Below are positions 55,263 through 64,000 of a stretch of DNA of 64,000 nucleotides, one piece after another. This DNA comes from Labrenzia sp. THAF82 (lineage in GTDB: Bacteria > Pseudomonadota > Alphaproteobacteria > Rhizobiales > Stappiaceae), in assembly GCF_009363435.1 (NCBI RefSeq), contig NZ_CP045354.1, positions 963,501 through 1,027,500 of the forward strand, given 5' to 3'. Every line of letters starts with the position of its first letter. Within the stretch, counting starts at the first letter, position 1. The notes under the pieces were generated by a model. It had not been told where the DNA came from. It did no database searches and worked only from the letters and a program-made list of their open reading frames with translations. The position numbers and the translations under genes were made by a program.

Positions 55263-57530
55263 ATGCGCAGCAACCTAGCCGGACCGCGCCTGTTACTCCG
55301 CCGGCTTCGCGAAGTCATGGCAGAGCCAATCACGGCGCAAGAGCGACTCGACAAGATCGTTGTGCTGATCGCGTCGAACGTGGTCGCCGAAGTCTGTTCC
55401 GTTTATATCCTGCGCGCCGACGGTGTTCTTGAACTCTATGCAACAGAAGGCTTGAACAGGTCCGCGGTCCACAATGCGTCGCTGCGCGTCGGGCAAGGGC
55501 TCGTCGGGCTGATCGCTGCCGAAGCGCGCCCGCTTAATCTTCCCAATGCCAGCGCTCACCCGGGTTTTGCGTATCTGCCTGAAACGGGTGAAGAAGCCTA
55601 TAATTCATTTCTTGGTGTGCCAATTCTCAGGGCAGGCCGGACCCTTGGCGTTCTCGTCGTACAGAACCAGTCCCACAGGACGTATCTGGAAGACGAGGTT
55701 GAGGCTCTTCAAACAACGGCCATGGTGATCGCCGAAATGGTTGCGGCAGGCGAGTTGGAGGCGATTGCCCAAAAAGCCACCGGGCTTGATTTGTCACGGC
55801 CGATCACTGCCAATGGTGTCGGACTTTCCGAAGGTGTCGGACTTGGACATGTGGTTCTGCATGAACCGCGTGTCGTCGTTACCAACCTGATTGCGGAAGA
55901 CACGGACACGGAAAAAAGCCGCTTGGAAGCTGCCATCAATCGATTGCGGCTCTCTATCGACGATCTTTTGGCAAGTGGAGAAATCGCTGCAACGGGAGAG
56001 CATCGCGAGGTGCTCGAGGCTTACCGCATGTTTGCCTATGATCGCGGTTGGATCAGGAAAATCGAAGACGCGATCAAGAATGGCCTGACGGCAGAAGCTG
56101 CCGTCGAAAAGGTGCAAAGCGACACACGAGCCCGGATGTTGCGCCAGACGGATCCTTATCTGCGCGAACGACTTCACGATCTGGATGATCTAGCACACCG
56201 TTTGATCCGTGAGTTGATGGGGCGTGAACACGGTCCGGGCTTCGACGAGTTGCCGCAGGATGCCATTATTGTCGGGCGCAACATGGGTGCTGCGGAGCTG
56301 CTTGACTATGGTCGCGACCGCATTCGGGGCCTGGTGCTGGAAGAAGGCGGGCCGACCAGTCATGTGACCATCGTGGCGCGTGCGCTCGGTATTCCGATGG
56401 TTGGTCTGGTGGATGACATTGTCAGTCTGGCGGATGGCGGCGACGCAATCATTGTCGATGGCGATACTGGCGAAGTTCATCTGAGACCCGCTGCGGACCT
56501 GGAAAATGCATATGCGGAAAAGGTGCGGTTCCGGGCACGCCGGCAGGCCCAGTATCGCAGGCTGAGAAACAAGCCCTCGGTTACACGCGATGGTGTCGAG
56601 TTCTCATTGCAGATGAATGCCGGTCTGCTGGTCGATCTTCCGCATCTGGAAGAATCTGGAGCGGCTGGTGTCGGACTGTTTCGAACAGAGCTGCAGTTCA
56701 TGGTTGCTTCATCGTTTCCGCGCATGCGCGAGCAGCAACAGCAATATTCCCAGATCCTGGACGCGGCCGGCGGCAAACCGGTGACCTTCCGGTCGCTGGA
56801 TATCGGCGGCGACAAGGTGCTTCCCTATCTGCGTTCGATCCAGGAAGAAAATCCTGCCATGGGTTGGCGTGCCCTTCGGCTTGGGCTGGATCGACCAGGC
56901 TTGCTGCGAACCCAAATTCGGGCCCTCCTGCATGCAGCCGCCGGCCGGGACCTGAAACTGATGTTTCCGATGGTTGCGGTCGTTGAGGAGTTTTTGGAGG
57001 CAAAGTCGCTTGTCGACAAGGAAGTGAAACACTTGCGGCAACATGGCCATGCGACGCCGGAAAATATCCGGTTGGGTGTTATGGTCGAAGTGCCTTCGCT
57101 TCTGTACCAGCTTGAAGAACTGATGGATTGTGTCGACTTTGTCTCGGTCGGCTCCAATGACCTGTTTCAGTTTTTCTGTGCGGTTGATCGCGGCAATACG
57201 CGTGTCGCGGATCGTTTCGATACTTTGGGCGTCGGCTTCCTGCGCGCCTTGAAATCCATTGCAGACGCCGCACATAAAGCTCATGTCCCGGTGACATTGT
57301 GTGGTGAACTCGCAGGACGCCCGCTTGAGGCCATGGCCTTGCTCGCACTCGGCTTTAAAGATCTTTCGATGTCTCCAGCCTCGCTGGGGCCGGTGAAGGC
57401 GATGTTGCGAACCGTTGATGCGGGGCGCTTGTCTGCTCGGTTGTTGCCCAGGCTGGAGCCGGGCCACAATGACAGGAGCATCCGAGACGTGCTGCAGCGC
57501 TTTGCTGCCGAAACCGATGTTGCTCTTTAG
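55263..57530 (+). CDS. ptsP: Phosphoenolpyruvate-protein phosphotransferase PtsP (EI-Ntr)
   Basis: 755 residues. An N-terminal GAF domain (about 10-160: [42 protein letters not shown]) identifies it as the nitrogen-type enzyme I. The swivelling phosphohistidine domain has [23 protein letters not shown]; the C-terminal PEP-binding barrel has [25 protein letters not shown] and [16 protein letters not shown], with the catalytic Cys in [10 protein letters not shown]. It starts the phosphorelay to NPr and EIIA-Ntr, linking nitrogen/potassium balance. ATG 55263 follows GGGGGC; a start at 55233 is possible. Confidence 0.95.
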   Translation: MRSNLAGPRLLLRRLREVMAEPITAQERLDKIVVLIASNVVAEVCSVYILRADGVLELYATEGLNRSAVHNASLRVGQGLVGLIAAEARPLNLPNASAHPGFAYLPETGEEAYNSFLGVPILRAGRTLGVLVVQNQSHRTYLEDEVEALQTTAMVIAEMVAAGELEAIAQKATGLDLSRPITANGVGLSEGVGLGHVVLHEPRVVVTNLIAEDTDTEKSRLEAAINRLRLSIDDLLASGEIAATGEHREVLEAYRMFAYDRGWIRKIEDAIKNGLTAEAAVEKVQSDTRARMLRQTDPYLRERLHDLDDLAHRLIRELMGREHGPGFDELPQDAIIVGRNMGAAELLDYGRDRIRGLVLEEGGPTSHVTIVARALGIPMVGLVDDIVSLADGGDAIIVDGDTGEVHLRPAADLENAYAEKVRFRARRQAQYRRLRNKPSVTRDGVEFSLQMNAGLLVDLPHLEESGAAGVGLFRTELQFMVASSFPRMREQQQQYSQILDAAGGKPVTFRSLDIGGDKVLPYLRSIQEENPAMGWRALRLGLDRPGLLRTQIRALLHAAAGRDLKLMFPMVAVVEEFLEAKSLVDKEVKHLRQHGHATPENIRLGVMVEVPSLLYQLEELMDCVDFVSVGSNDLFQFFCAVDRGNTRVADRFDTLGVGFLRALKSIADAAHKAHVPVTLCGELAGRPLEAMALLALGFKDLSMSPASLGPVKAMLRTVDAGRLSARLLPRLEPGHNDRSIRDVLQRFAAETDVAL

Positions 57531-57583
57531 CACGATCAGTCTTAACTCATTCCCGCATTGGGGTATCAGGAGAATCAGCGCGT

Positions 57584-58657
57584 ATGCTGGCGCGTCACAA
57601 ACTTGATAATTTGCTGGATCGTTTTGCCGAAATCGAACACACGATGTCGGCGAATCCGGACCCTGCTGCCTATGTCAAACTGTCCCGCGAATATGCCGGG
57701 CTTGAGCCCCTTGTTTTCAAGATCCGGGCCCTGATCAAGGCGGAAGACGAATTGTCCGACGCTGAGGCATTGATGTCTGATCCGGAAACGGATGCGGAAA
57801 TGCGTGAGCTGGCTGAACTGGAATGCAGTGAGCTGTCAGCAACAGTGGAAACTCTGACGCAGGATGTACGCATTGGTCTGCTGCCAAAAGACGAAGCGGA
57901 CACGAATGACGCCATTCTGGAAGTTCGAGCTGGCACCGGCGGAGACGAAGCTGCTCTTTTTGCAGGCGATCTCTTTAGAATGTACCAGCGTTTTGCAGAA
58001 CTCCAGGGCTGGAAGGTCGAAGTGCTTTCTGCCAGTGACGGAGAAGTTGGTGGTTACAAGGAAATCATCGCTTCCGTTTCAGGTGACAGCGTGTTCGCGA
58101 AACTTAAATTTGAATCGGGCGTGCACCGGGTGCAGCGCGTACCGGCAACGGAGTCTGGTGGCCGGATCCATACATCGGCGGCAACCGTCGCCGTGCTGCC
58201 ACAGGCGGAGGATGTCGACGTCGACATTCAGGACAGCGATCTGCGGATTGATACCTTCAGGGCCTCGGGCGCAGGTGGACAGCACGTCAACACCACGGAT
58301 TCTGCAGTGCGTATCACACATATGCCGACTGGTATCGTCGTGGCCGTGCAAGATGAGCGCTCTCAGCACAAGAACAAGGCTCGGGCGATGCAGTTGCTCC
58401 GGGCTCGCATATATGATGAAGAGCGGGAACGGGCTGCCAGCGAACGTACTGAGGCTCGCCGTCTTCAGGTCGGGTCCGGCGACCGCTCGGAGCGAATTCG
58501 GACTTACAACTATCCCCAGGGGCGTGTCACCGATCACCGCATCGGCTTGACCCTCTATAAGCTGGATCAGATCGTTGCGGGTGAAGGCCTTGGCGAAGTG
58601 ATCGATGCGTTGATCGTGGATCATCAGGCAAATCTGCTGGCATCGGAAGAAGCCTGA
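57584..58657 (+). CDS. prfA: Peptide chain release factor 1
   Basis: 357 residues. The stop-codon recognition motif is Pro-Ala-Thr in [12 protein letters not shown], which marks RF1 (reads UAA and UAG) rather than RF2. The catalytic GGQ is in [18 protein letters not shown], followed by the [13 protein letters not shown] helix. It frees the finished peptide from the ribosome. prmC, which methylates the GGQ glutamine, follows after 2 bp, the usual operon. Confidence 0.96.
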   Translation: MLARHKLDNLLDRFAEIEHTMSANPDPAAYVKLSREYAGLEPLVFKIRALIKAEDELSDAEALMSDPETDAEMRELAELECSELSATVETLTQDVRIGLLPKDEADTNDAILEVRAGTGGDEAALFAGDLFRMYQRFAELQGWKVEVLSASDGEVGGYKEIIASVSGDSVFAKLKFESGVHRVQRVPATESGGRIHTSAATVAVLPQAEDVDVDIQDSDLRIDTFRASGAGGQHVNTTDSAVRITHMPTGIVVAVQDERSQHKNKARAMQLLRARIYDEERERAASERTEARRLQVGSGDRSERIRTYNYPQGRVTDHRIGLTLYKLDQIVAGEGLGEVIDALIVDHQANLLASEEA

Positions 58658-58659
58658 CC

Positions 58660-59514
58660 ATGACAGTCGGCCAGCTTTATCGGCAGGTGCGCGACATGTT
58701 TCGGGATGCAGAACTTGACCTGCCTGAACTCGACGCGAAACTGCTGGTGAGCGCTGCACTGGGAATCTCGATCTCTGATTTGATGCTGCGTGGCGACGAT
58801 CCGGTAAGCGATACGAATTCTGCTACAGCGCAATCTCATGCCGCAAAGCGCCTTGCCGGCATGCCGGTCGGGCGGATCCTGGGGGAAAGAGAGTTCTACG
58901 GCAGGCGGTTTCTCATGAACCCGGCAACGCTGGAACCGCGGCCTGACACAGAAGTTCTGATCGATGCGGTGATCACACTGAGCGTTCCCAGCGAGGAGCT
59001 GTTGATTTGCGATATCGGTACCGGAACCGGGGCCATTGCGGTGACGCTTCTTGCGGAAATGACAAGATCCAGGACGGTTGCCGTCGATCTATCCCTTGAA
59101 GCGCTCTTATGTGCTTCGAAAAATGCAGAGCTGCATGAGGTATCTGATCGGTTTTTGCCACTTTGTTCAGATTATGCATCCGCGCTTGAAGGTGCGAAAT
59201 CCGGCGTCTTCGATTGGGTGGTGAGCAACCCGCCCTATATCCGTACTGAAGATCTTGTAAGGTTAAGTCCGGAAGTCACAAAGCACGATCCTGTCTTGGC
59301 TCTTGATGGCGGCGAATCCGGATTGGAAGGATATGTGCGAATCATCGCGCAAGCCGAAATGCTTCTCAGGTCAGGAGGGCGAATCGCACTCGAAATTGGC
59401 TTCGATCAAGCAGACGCCGTTGAAAAACGGTTGCGTCATCATAGCTTTGGAGCAATTGAAATCGTTAAGGATCTTTCTGGAAACGACCGAGTGCTGCTGG
59501 CCTGCAGGCGATAA
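58660..59514 (+). CDS. prmC: Release factor glutamine methyltransferase
   Basis: 284 residues. The SAM site is ICDIGTGTGAIAVTLLAEM and the active-site motif NPPY is in VVSNPPYIRTEDLVRLSPEV. The N-domain (LYRQVRDMFRDAELDLPELDAKLLVSAALG) is typical of PrmC/HemK. It methylates the Gln of the GGQ motif of RF1 and RF2; coupling to prfA supports this. Confidence 0.94.
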   Translation: MTVGQLYRQVRDMFRDAELDLPELDAKLLVSAALGISISDLMLRGDDPVSDTNSATAQSHAAKRLAGMPVGRILGEREFYGRRFLMNPATLEPRPDTEVLIDAVITLSVPSEELLICDIGTGTGAIAVTLLAEMTRSRTVAVDLSLEALLCASKNAELHEVSDRFLPLCSDYASALEGAKSGVFDWVVSNPPYIRTEDLVRLSPEVTKHDPVLALDGGESGLEGYVRIIAQAEMLLRSGGRIALEIGFDQADAVEKRLRHHSFGAIEIVKDLSGNDRVLLACRR

Positions 59515-59877
59515 TTCTCCGGTTTTGATCCAATAGCGAAAAAGCACTTGGAAAACTCGACGGAAACGGTTAGGTTCCAGTTGCCGAGACCGGAGATGTG
59601 ATCAGCGTTCAGCGGGGCATAACGCATCCGGCAGCGTGGGGACTGACGCAAATTTAGCGCCAAGGAATCCGTTGCGTATCGGACTATCCGGTGTTTTCGG
59701 ACTGTCGAGGAAAAAGACAATCGCGTGGCCAGTGGCCTTTAACGCGCTGCGTATGTTTTCAATGACAGCCGCTAACCAGCATTGTTGGTTTCGGTGATGT
59801 ATTTCGTGTCGGTTTTAAACAATTCCGATGTTGGGTCAGCGACAGTTGACCGCCGTTCCGCAAGAGAAAACGGCAGG
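59515..59877 (+). other. Intergenic region upstream of the DUF4167 gene
   Basis: About 360 bases with no supportable reading frame, tRNA or repeat. It presumably holds the promoter of the following gene; no clear -35/-10 pair or hairpin was found. Confidence 0.5.
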
Positions 59878-60603
59878 ATGAGACCAGGAAATCAAAGCAA
59901 TAAGCGTATGCGCGGAAGGGGCCGCAAAGGTCCTAATCCGTTAACCCGGACTTATGAGTCTAACGGTCCAGATGTGAAAATCCGTGGCACAGCGATGCAT
60001 ATTGCGGAGAAGTACCAGCAGCTTGCACGCGATGCTCAGGCATCCGGCGACCGTGTGATGTTCGAGAACTACAATCAACACGCCGAGCACTATCAGCGTA
60101 TCGTGGCTGCAGCGCAGCCGCAGCAGCAACCTGCCGCACAACAGCAGCAACAAGCTCGCAACGAAAACGAAGATGCGCCTGATGCCACTCAGGCCAATGG
60201 CTCCGGCCCTGCAAACGGGTCGGAAAGACCAGCGCAGCAGGAACGAGCTTCTGCTGATGGCGACGTTGTCGATGCAAACAGCCCGCAGCCCTTTATCGAG
60301 GACATGCCGGTGATCGACCAGGAAGGCAAAGTCAATGGTGCCGGTCAGAAGGCCGAAGCCGACGATGCCGACTCGGAAGAAAAGCCGCGCCGACGCGCCC
60401 GTACGCCCAGGTCGCGCGCTCCTCGCCGGAGTGCTGGCGATGACGCGACTGCCGAAGCTTCAGCTGACGCCAGCGCGGACGCGCCACAAGCACCTGCAGA
60501 GGGCGCTGAAGAAGAGCAGCCGAAGCCACGGCGACGGACAACGCGCACTCGCCGGCCCAAAGCGACGGAAGAAACTTCTGCAGAAGCCGGTGCTGGCGAA
60601 TAG
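59878..60603 (+). CDS. DUF4167-family RNA-binding-like protein
   Basis: 241 residues. The N-terminal basic segment (MRPGNQSNKRMRGRGRKG) and the DUF4167 core (NPLTRTYESNGPDVKIRGTAMHIAEKYQQLARDAQASGDRVMFENYNQHAEHYQRI, residues about 19-74) are diagnostic. The rest is Gln-rich, then Ala/Glu-rich, and ends in Arg/Pro-rich repeats (PKPRRRTTRTRRPKATEE). The family is alphaproteobacterial and of unknown function; the basic ends suggest nucleic-acid binding. It lies between prmC and clpB, a conserved location. Confidence 0.87.
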   Translation: MRPGNQSNKRMRGRGRKGPNPLTRTYESNGPDVKIRGTAMHIAEKYQQLARDAQASGDRVMFENYNQHAEHYQRIVAAAQPQQQPAAQQQQQARNENEDAPDATQANGSGPANGSERPAQQERASADGDVVDANSPQPFIEDMPVIDQEGKVNGAGQKAEADDADSEEKPRRRARTPRSRAPRRSAGDDATAEASADASADAPQAPAEGAEEEQPKPRRRTTRTRRPKATEETSAEAGAGE

Positions 60604-60630
60604 ACCACTGACGACAATAGAACTATTGGA

Positions 60631-60661
60631 ACGGCGCTTCATTGGAGCGCCGTTTTTCTTT
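60631..60661 (+). terminator. Intrinsic terminator after the DUF4167 gene
   Basis: Stem ACGGCGCT / AGCGCCGT (60631-60638 with 60646-60653), seven-base loop, then TTTTCTTTT. Confidence 0.9.
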
Positions 60662-60686
60662 TGTCTGCGGATTTTGTCACAGGGGA

Positions 60687-60714
60687 CTTTTGTGATGAAA
60701 ATGCAACACTATAT
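60687..60714 (+). promoter_or_regulatory. Candidate heat-shock (RpoH-type) promoter of clpB
   Basis: CTTTTG at 60687-60692 and CTATAT at 60709-60714 with a 16-base spacer resemble the alphaproteobacterial RpoH pattern (CTTGxx / CTATAT-like). It lies about 100 bp upstream of the clpB ATG and after the preceding terminator. The -35 is imperfect. Confidence 0.4.
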
Positions 60715-60818
60715 ATGAGTGGCAGTTCGAAAATAACTGTGCGGATGCCTGATTGCAGGGTCCGGATCCCAAGACGCTCTCCACGCTTCGGGTGGTGCGG
60801 GCGGATAGGAGGTTGAAT

Positions 60819-63416
60819 ATGAACTTTGAAAAATACACTGAGCGTGCCCGTGGCTTCGTCCAGTCCGCTCAAACATTTGCGCTGGGGCGCGGTCATCAGC
60901 AGTTTTCTCCCGAACACATACTAAAAGTGCTTCTGGACGATCCGGAAGGTATGGCAAGCGGCCTGATTGATCGGGCAGGCGGTCAGTCAAAGGCGCTGAA
61001 AGGTGACCTTGAAGGCGTGCTTGAAAAAATGCCCAAGGTTTCAGGCGGTTCAGGTCAGCTTTACATGGGCCAGGCGACGGCGCGGCTGTTTGAACAGGCT
61101 GAACAGATTGCCGAAAAAGCCGGTGACAGCTTTGTAACCGTAGAGCGGTTGTTGCTGGCGCTTGCCATGGACAGTGGCAGTGAAGCCGGCAAGCTGTTGA
61201 AACGTCACGGCGTTACGCCCAACGGTCTGAATGAAGCGATCAATCAGCTGCGTCAGGGTCGGACCGCGGACAGCGCAACGGCAGAAAACCAGTATGACGC
61301 TCTTAAGAAATACGCCCGAGATCTTACGGCGGTTGCCCGGGACGGTAAGCTTGATCCTGTTATCGGACGCGATGAGGAAATTCGTCGCACGATCCAGGTG
61401 TTGTCTCGACGGACCAAAAACAACCCCGTTCTGATCGGTGAGCCAGGTGTGGGTAAGACGGCAATCGCTGAAGGGCTCGCATTGCGTATTGTCAATGGAG
61501 ATGTGCCCGAATCGCTTAAGGACAAGCAACTTCTCGCGCTCGACATGGGCGCTCTTATTGCCGGGGCCAAATATCGCGGTGAGTTCGAAGAGCGCCTGAA
61601 AGCGGTGCTGTCGGAAGTTGAGGCAGCCGCTGGCAATATCATCTTGTTCATTGACGAAATGCACACGCTGGTCGGAGCCGGAAAGGCCGATGGCGCGATG
61701 GACGCTTCGAACCTGCTCAAACCTGCGCTGGCGCGAGGCGAGCTTCACTGTGTGGGTGCGACGACGCTCGACGAGTATCGCAAGCATGTTGAAAAGGATG
61801 CAGCGCTTGCCCGTCGTTTTCAGCCCGTCTTTGTCAGCGAGCCAACCGTTGAAGACACTGTCTCGATACTGCGTGGCATCAAGGAGAAGTACGAACTCCA
61901 TCATGGTGTTCGGATCACCGATTCTGCCGTTGTTTCAGCCGCATCGCTTTCCAACCGCTACATCACTGACCGGTTTTTGCCCGACAAGGCAATTGATCTG
62001 ATGGATGAAGCTGCAAGCCGGTTGCGTATGCAGGTCGACTCCAAGCCTGAAGAACTGGACGAACTGGACCGCCGGATCATTCAGCTTAAGATCGAGCGTG
62101 AAGCCTTGAAAGTTGAAAGCGACGAGGCGTCCAAGGATCGGCTCGCCAAGCTGGAAAGAGAGCTGACGGAACTTGAGGAACAGTCGCAGGCGCTTACGAA
62201 CCGTTGGCTCGGCGAAAAGGAAAAACTGAACCTTGAGCAGAAAATCAAGGAGCAACTCGAACAGGCGCGTATCGACCTGGAAATTGCACAGCGAAGTGGT
62301 GATCTGTCGCGGGCCGGTGAGCTTGCCTATGGCGTGGTCCCGGATCTTGAGAAGAAGCTGAGCGATGCCGAAGCGTCCGAAGACAAGGACGCCATGGTGG
62401 ATGAGGCCGTTACGCCCTCGCATATTGCGCAGGTTGTTTCCAAATGGACCGGCATTCCAGTCGATAAGATGCTGGAAGGCGAGCGGGAAAAGCTGCTGAG
62501 GATGGAAGATGTTCTTGCCGGGAGAGTGATCGGTCAGGCAGAAGCCATTCATGCGGTCTCGACAGCCGTGCGCCGCGCGCGCGCTGGTCTTCAGGATCCC
62601 AACCGGCCGATCGGTTCTTTCATGTTTCTCGGGCCGACCGGCGTCGGCAAAACGGAACTGACCAAGGCATTGGCGAGTTTCCTGTTCGATGATGACAGCG
62701 CGATGGTTCGCATCGACATGTCGGAATATATGGAGAAGCACTCCGTGTCTCGGTTGATCGGTGCGCCTCCGGGATATGTCGGTTACGAGGAAGGCGGTGC
62801 TTTGACCGAAGCCGTGCGACGACGCCCGTATCAGGTCGTCCTGTTCGACGAAATCGAAAAGGCGCATGGAGATGTCTTCAATGTGCTGCTTCAGGTGCTT
62901 GATGATGGGCGGCTGACTGACGGCCAGGGACGCACAGTCGACTTCCGCAACACGCTGATCATCATGACGTCTAACCTTGGCGCTGAGTATCTTGTGAACC
63001 AGCCGGAGGGCCAGGATACGGATGCAGTGCGCGATGAAGTCATGGGCGCAGTCCGATCTCATTTTCGACCCGAGTTTTTGAACCGGTTGGATGAGATCGT
63101 CCTGTTCCACCGTCTGCAGAGGTCGCAGATGGCCGATATTGTCAAGATCCAGCTTGAGCGGCTTCGCAGCCTGCTCAGCGATCGCAAGATCACGCTGAAT
63201 CTGGACGATAGCGCCCTCGGCTGGCTGGCGCAGAAGGGGTACGACCCGGCATACGGAGCCCGGCCGCTGAAGCGTATTATCCAAAAGGACGTTCAGGATC
63301 CTCTGGCAGAAAGACTGCTGTCCGGAGATGTCATGGATGGGCAGACTGTGGATGTTTCAGCAGGTGCGGACCGTCTCCTGTTTCAGGTTGCCGGTTCTGA
63401 AATCGTCGCTGCCTGA
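60819..63416 (+). CDS. clpB: ATP-dependent chaperone ClpB
   Basis: 865 residues. The N-domain ([34 protein letters not shown]) is followed by two AAA+ domains with Walker A motifs [15 protein letters not shown] (near 200) and [14 protein letters not shown] (near 605), separated by the ClpB-specific coiled-coil M-domain (about 405-525, [23 protein letters not shown]). It threads and rescues aggregated proteins with DnaK. AGGAGG lies six bases before ATG 60819. A strong terminator follows. Confidence 0.97.
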   Translation: MNFEKYTERARGFVQSAQTFALGRGHQQFSPEHILKVLLDDPEGMASGLIDRAGGQSKALKGDLEGVLEKMPKVSGGSGQLYMGQATARLFEQAEQIAEKAGDSFVTVERLLLALAMDSGSEAGKLLKRHGVTPNGLNEAINQLRQGRTADSATAENQYDALKKYARDLTAVARDGKLDPVIGRDEEIRRTIQVLSRRTKNNPVLIGEPGVGKTAIAEGLALRIVNGDVPESLKDKQLLALDMGALIAGAKYRGEFEERLKAVLSEVEAAAGNIILFIDEMHTLVGAGKADGAMDASNLLKPALARGELHCVGATTLDEYRKHVEKDAALARRFQPVFVSEPTVEDTVSILRGIKEKYELHHGVRITDSAVVSAASLSNRYITDRFLPDKAIDLMDEAASRLRMQVDSKPEELDELDRRIIQLKIEREALKVESDEASKDRLAKLERELTELEEQSQALTNRWLGEKEKLNLEQKIKEQLEQARIDLEIAQRSGDLSRAGELAYGVVPDLEKKLSDAEASEDKDAMVDEAVTPSHIAQVVSKWTGIPVDKMLEGEREKLLRMEDVLAGRVIGQAEAIHAVSTAVRRARAGLQDPNRPIGSFMFLGPTGVGKTELTKALASFLFDDDSAMVRIDMSEYMEKHSVSRLIGAPPGYVGYEEGGALTEAVRRRPYQVVLFDEIEKAHGDVFNVLLQVLDDGRLTDGQGRTVDFRNTLIIMTSNLGAEYLVNQPEGQDTDAVRDEVMGAVRSHFRPEFLNRLDEIVLFHRLQRSQMADIVKIQLERLRSLLSDRKITLNLDDSALGWLAQKGYDPAYGARPLKRIIQKDVQDPLAERLLSGDVMDGQTVDVSAGADRLLFQVAGSEIVAA

Positions 63417-63445
63417 CGGAGGTTTGGTTCCGAGCAGAAATGAAC

Positions 63446-63478
63446 AAAGCCCGCGGAAGCAATCCGCGGGCTTTTTTT
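63446..63478 (+). terminator. Intrinsic terminator of clpB
   Basis: Stem AAAGCCCGCGG / CCGCGGGCTTT (63446-63456 with 63464-63474), loop AAGCAAT, then a run of T to 63478. The flanking A residues mean it may also stop the convergent minus-strand peptidase gene. Confidence 0.94.
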
Positions 63479-63500
63479 GATCAAAGCAGATTTTCCGGAT

Positions 63501-64000
63501 TTAGTTGACGGCAGCAACGCGGGAAGGTTTGCGGGCGCGATCAATCAAAGTGTCGACACGGTAGCGCTCAGCTTCGAATGCCGTGCGCATTTCGCCATCG
63601 AGGGTACGGCCCTTGGGCAGTTTGATCCGCATCGGGTCCATGTAACGCCCGTTGACAAGAACTTCGTAGTGCAGGTGAGGCCCGGTCGAAAGACCTGTTG
63701 AGCCGACATACCCGATAATCTGCCCCTGGGTCACGCGCGCACCTTCGCGCACGCCCTTGGCAAAGCCGGTCATGTGATTGTAGGTGGTGGTATAGCCGTT
63801 GGTGTGACGCAGCTCGATCCGGCGTCCGTAACCTGAACTCCAGCCGGCCTTTTGGACCGTCCCATTGCCTGCTGCCATAATCGGCGTGCCACGCGGTGCA
63901 GACCAGTCCACGCCACGGTGCATTTTGGTGTATTTATGGATCGGGTGACGGCGCATGCCGAAACCGGACCGGAACTTGCCGCCATTGAGCGGCTTGCGGA
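63501..64000 (-). CDS. M23-family metallopeptidase, partial
   Basis: The C-terminal 166 codons are in the window; the frame stays open to the window end, so the N-terminus is missing. The zinc motifs of LytM/lysostaphin-type endopeptidases are present: HRGVDWSAPRGTPI (the HxxxD motif) and GPHLHYEVLVNGRYMDP (the HxH motif), with RSGFGMRRHPI before them. It would cut peptidoglycan cross-links or act with such enzymes in cell separation. An internal ATG at 63956 is not the start because family-like sequence continues upstream. Confidence 0.92.
   Translation of the reverse strand, partial: RKPLNGGKFRSGFGMRRHPIHKYTKMHRGVDWSAPRGTPIMAAGNGTVQKAGWSSGYGRRIELRHTNGYTTTYNHMTGFAKGVREGARVTQGQIIGYVGSTGLSTGPHLHYEVLVNGRYMDPMRIKLPKGRTLDGEMRTAFEAERYRVDTLIDRARKPSRVAAVN

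Noticed and set aside
61935..63284. 449-codon open frame on the minus strand inside clpB
   Set aside because: Shadow of the conserved ClpB frame; no family similarity.
1..64000. Mobile elements, prophage or CRISPR arrays
   Set aside because: No transposase, integrase, phage structural gene or regularly spaced repeat was seen.

Overview
The window is a gene-dense chromosomal segment from an alphaproteobacterium. Conserved alphaproteobacterial gene orders are visible: tsaD facing hemC-hemD-(mitofilin-like)-hemY; secA facing a parvulin PPIase, then argJ-mutT; comF-grxC-nitrilase-DUF1178; ubiG facing lysC-ptsP-prfA-prmC-DUF4167-clpB. A methylsuccinyl-CoA dehydrogenase of the ethylmalonyl-CoA pathway, a full leucine-degradation operon, class III cyclase, chemoreceptor and phasin genes fit a metabolically versatile, motile, probably marine Hyphomicrobiales member of the Stappiaceae type (Labrenzia/Roseibium/Stappia). 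The lineage is inferred from gene content, not from a database search. No rRNA, prophage, insertion sequence or CRISPR array was seen; the only tRNA is tRNA-Thr(CGT).

Layout. 1-6.1 kb: tsaD (cut by the window start) and the haem-synthesis block hemC, hemD, a mitofilin-like membrane protein and hemY. 6.4-9.5 kb: tRNA-Thr, a lone periplasmic solute-binding-like protein, an AT-rich spacer, a two-receiver response regulator and an unknown membrane protein. 9.5-19 kb: a minus-strand leucine/isovalerate operon in the order TetR regulator, MCC beta, Asp-nucleophile hydrolase, ASCH-macro fusion, MCC alpha, acyl-CoA synthetase, HMG-CoA lyase, methylglutaconyl-CoA hydratase, with a strong palindromic operator in front of tetR. 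19-33 kb: PPK2, an oxidoreductase, a metallo-beta-lactamase-fold hydrolase facing a DJ-1/AraC regulator, a methyltransferase, infC with an AUU start and a structured leader, glycerate kinase with an SLC13-type transporter, mcd, YihY and a DMT permease. 33-41.6 kb: chemoreceptor, ferredoxin reductase, hydrolase, class III cyclase and a three-gene GtrA/GT2/GT39 glycosylation module. 41.6-64 kb: the conserved housekeeping blocks from secA to clpB, closed by an M23 peptidase cut by the window end.

How the genes work together. The leucine operon encodes carboxylation of 3-methylcrotonyl-CoA, hydration of 3-methylglutaconyl-CoA and cleavage of HMG-CoA to acetyl-CoA and acetoacetate; the ethylmalonyl-CoA enzyme at 29-31 kb belongs to the route that assimilates acetyl-CoA. 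Isovaleryl-CoA dehydrogenase is absent from the operon. prfA-prmC, secA-PPIase and comF-grxC-nit-DUF1178 are compact co-oriented sets.

The least explained features are the ASCH-macro fusion translationally coupled to MCC alpha, the palindromes at 18959-18980 and 52045-52066, the hairpin between the transporter and glycerate kinase genes, the infC leader, and a solitary Flp pilin gene without tad genes.
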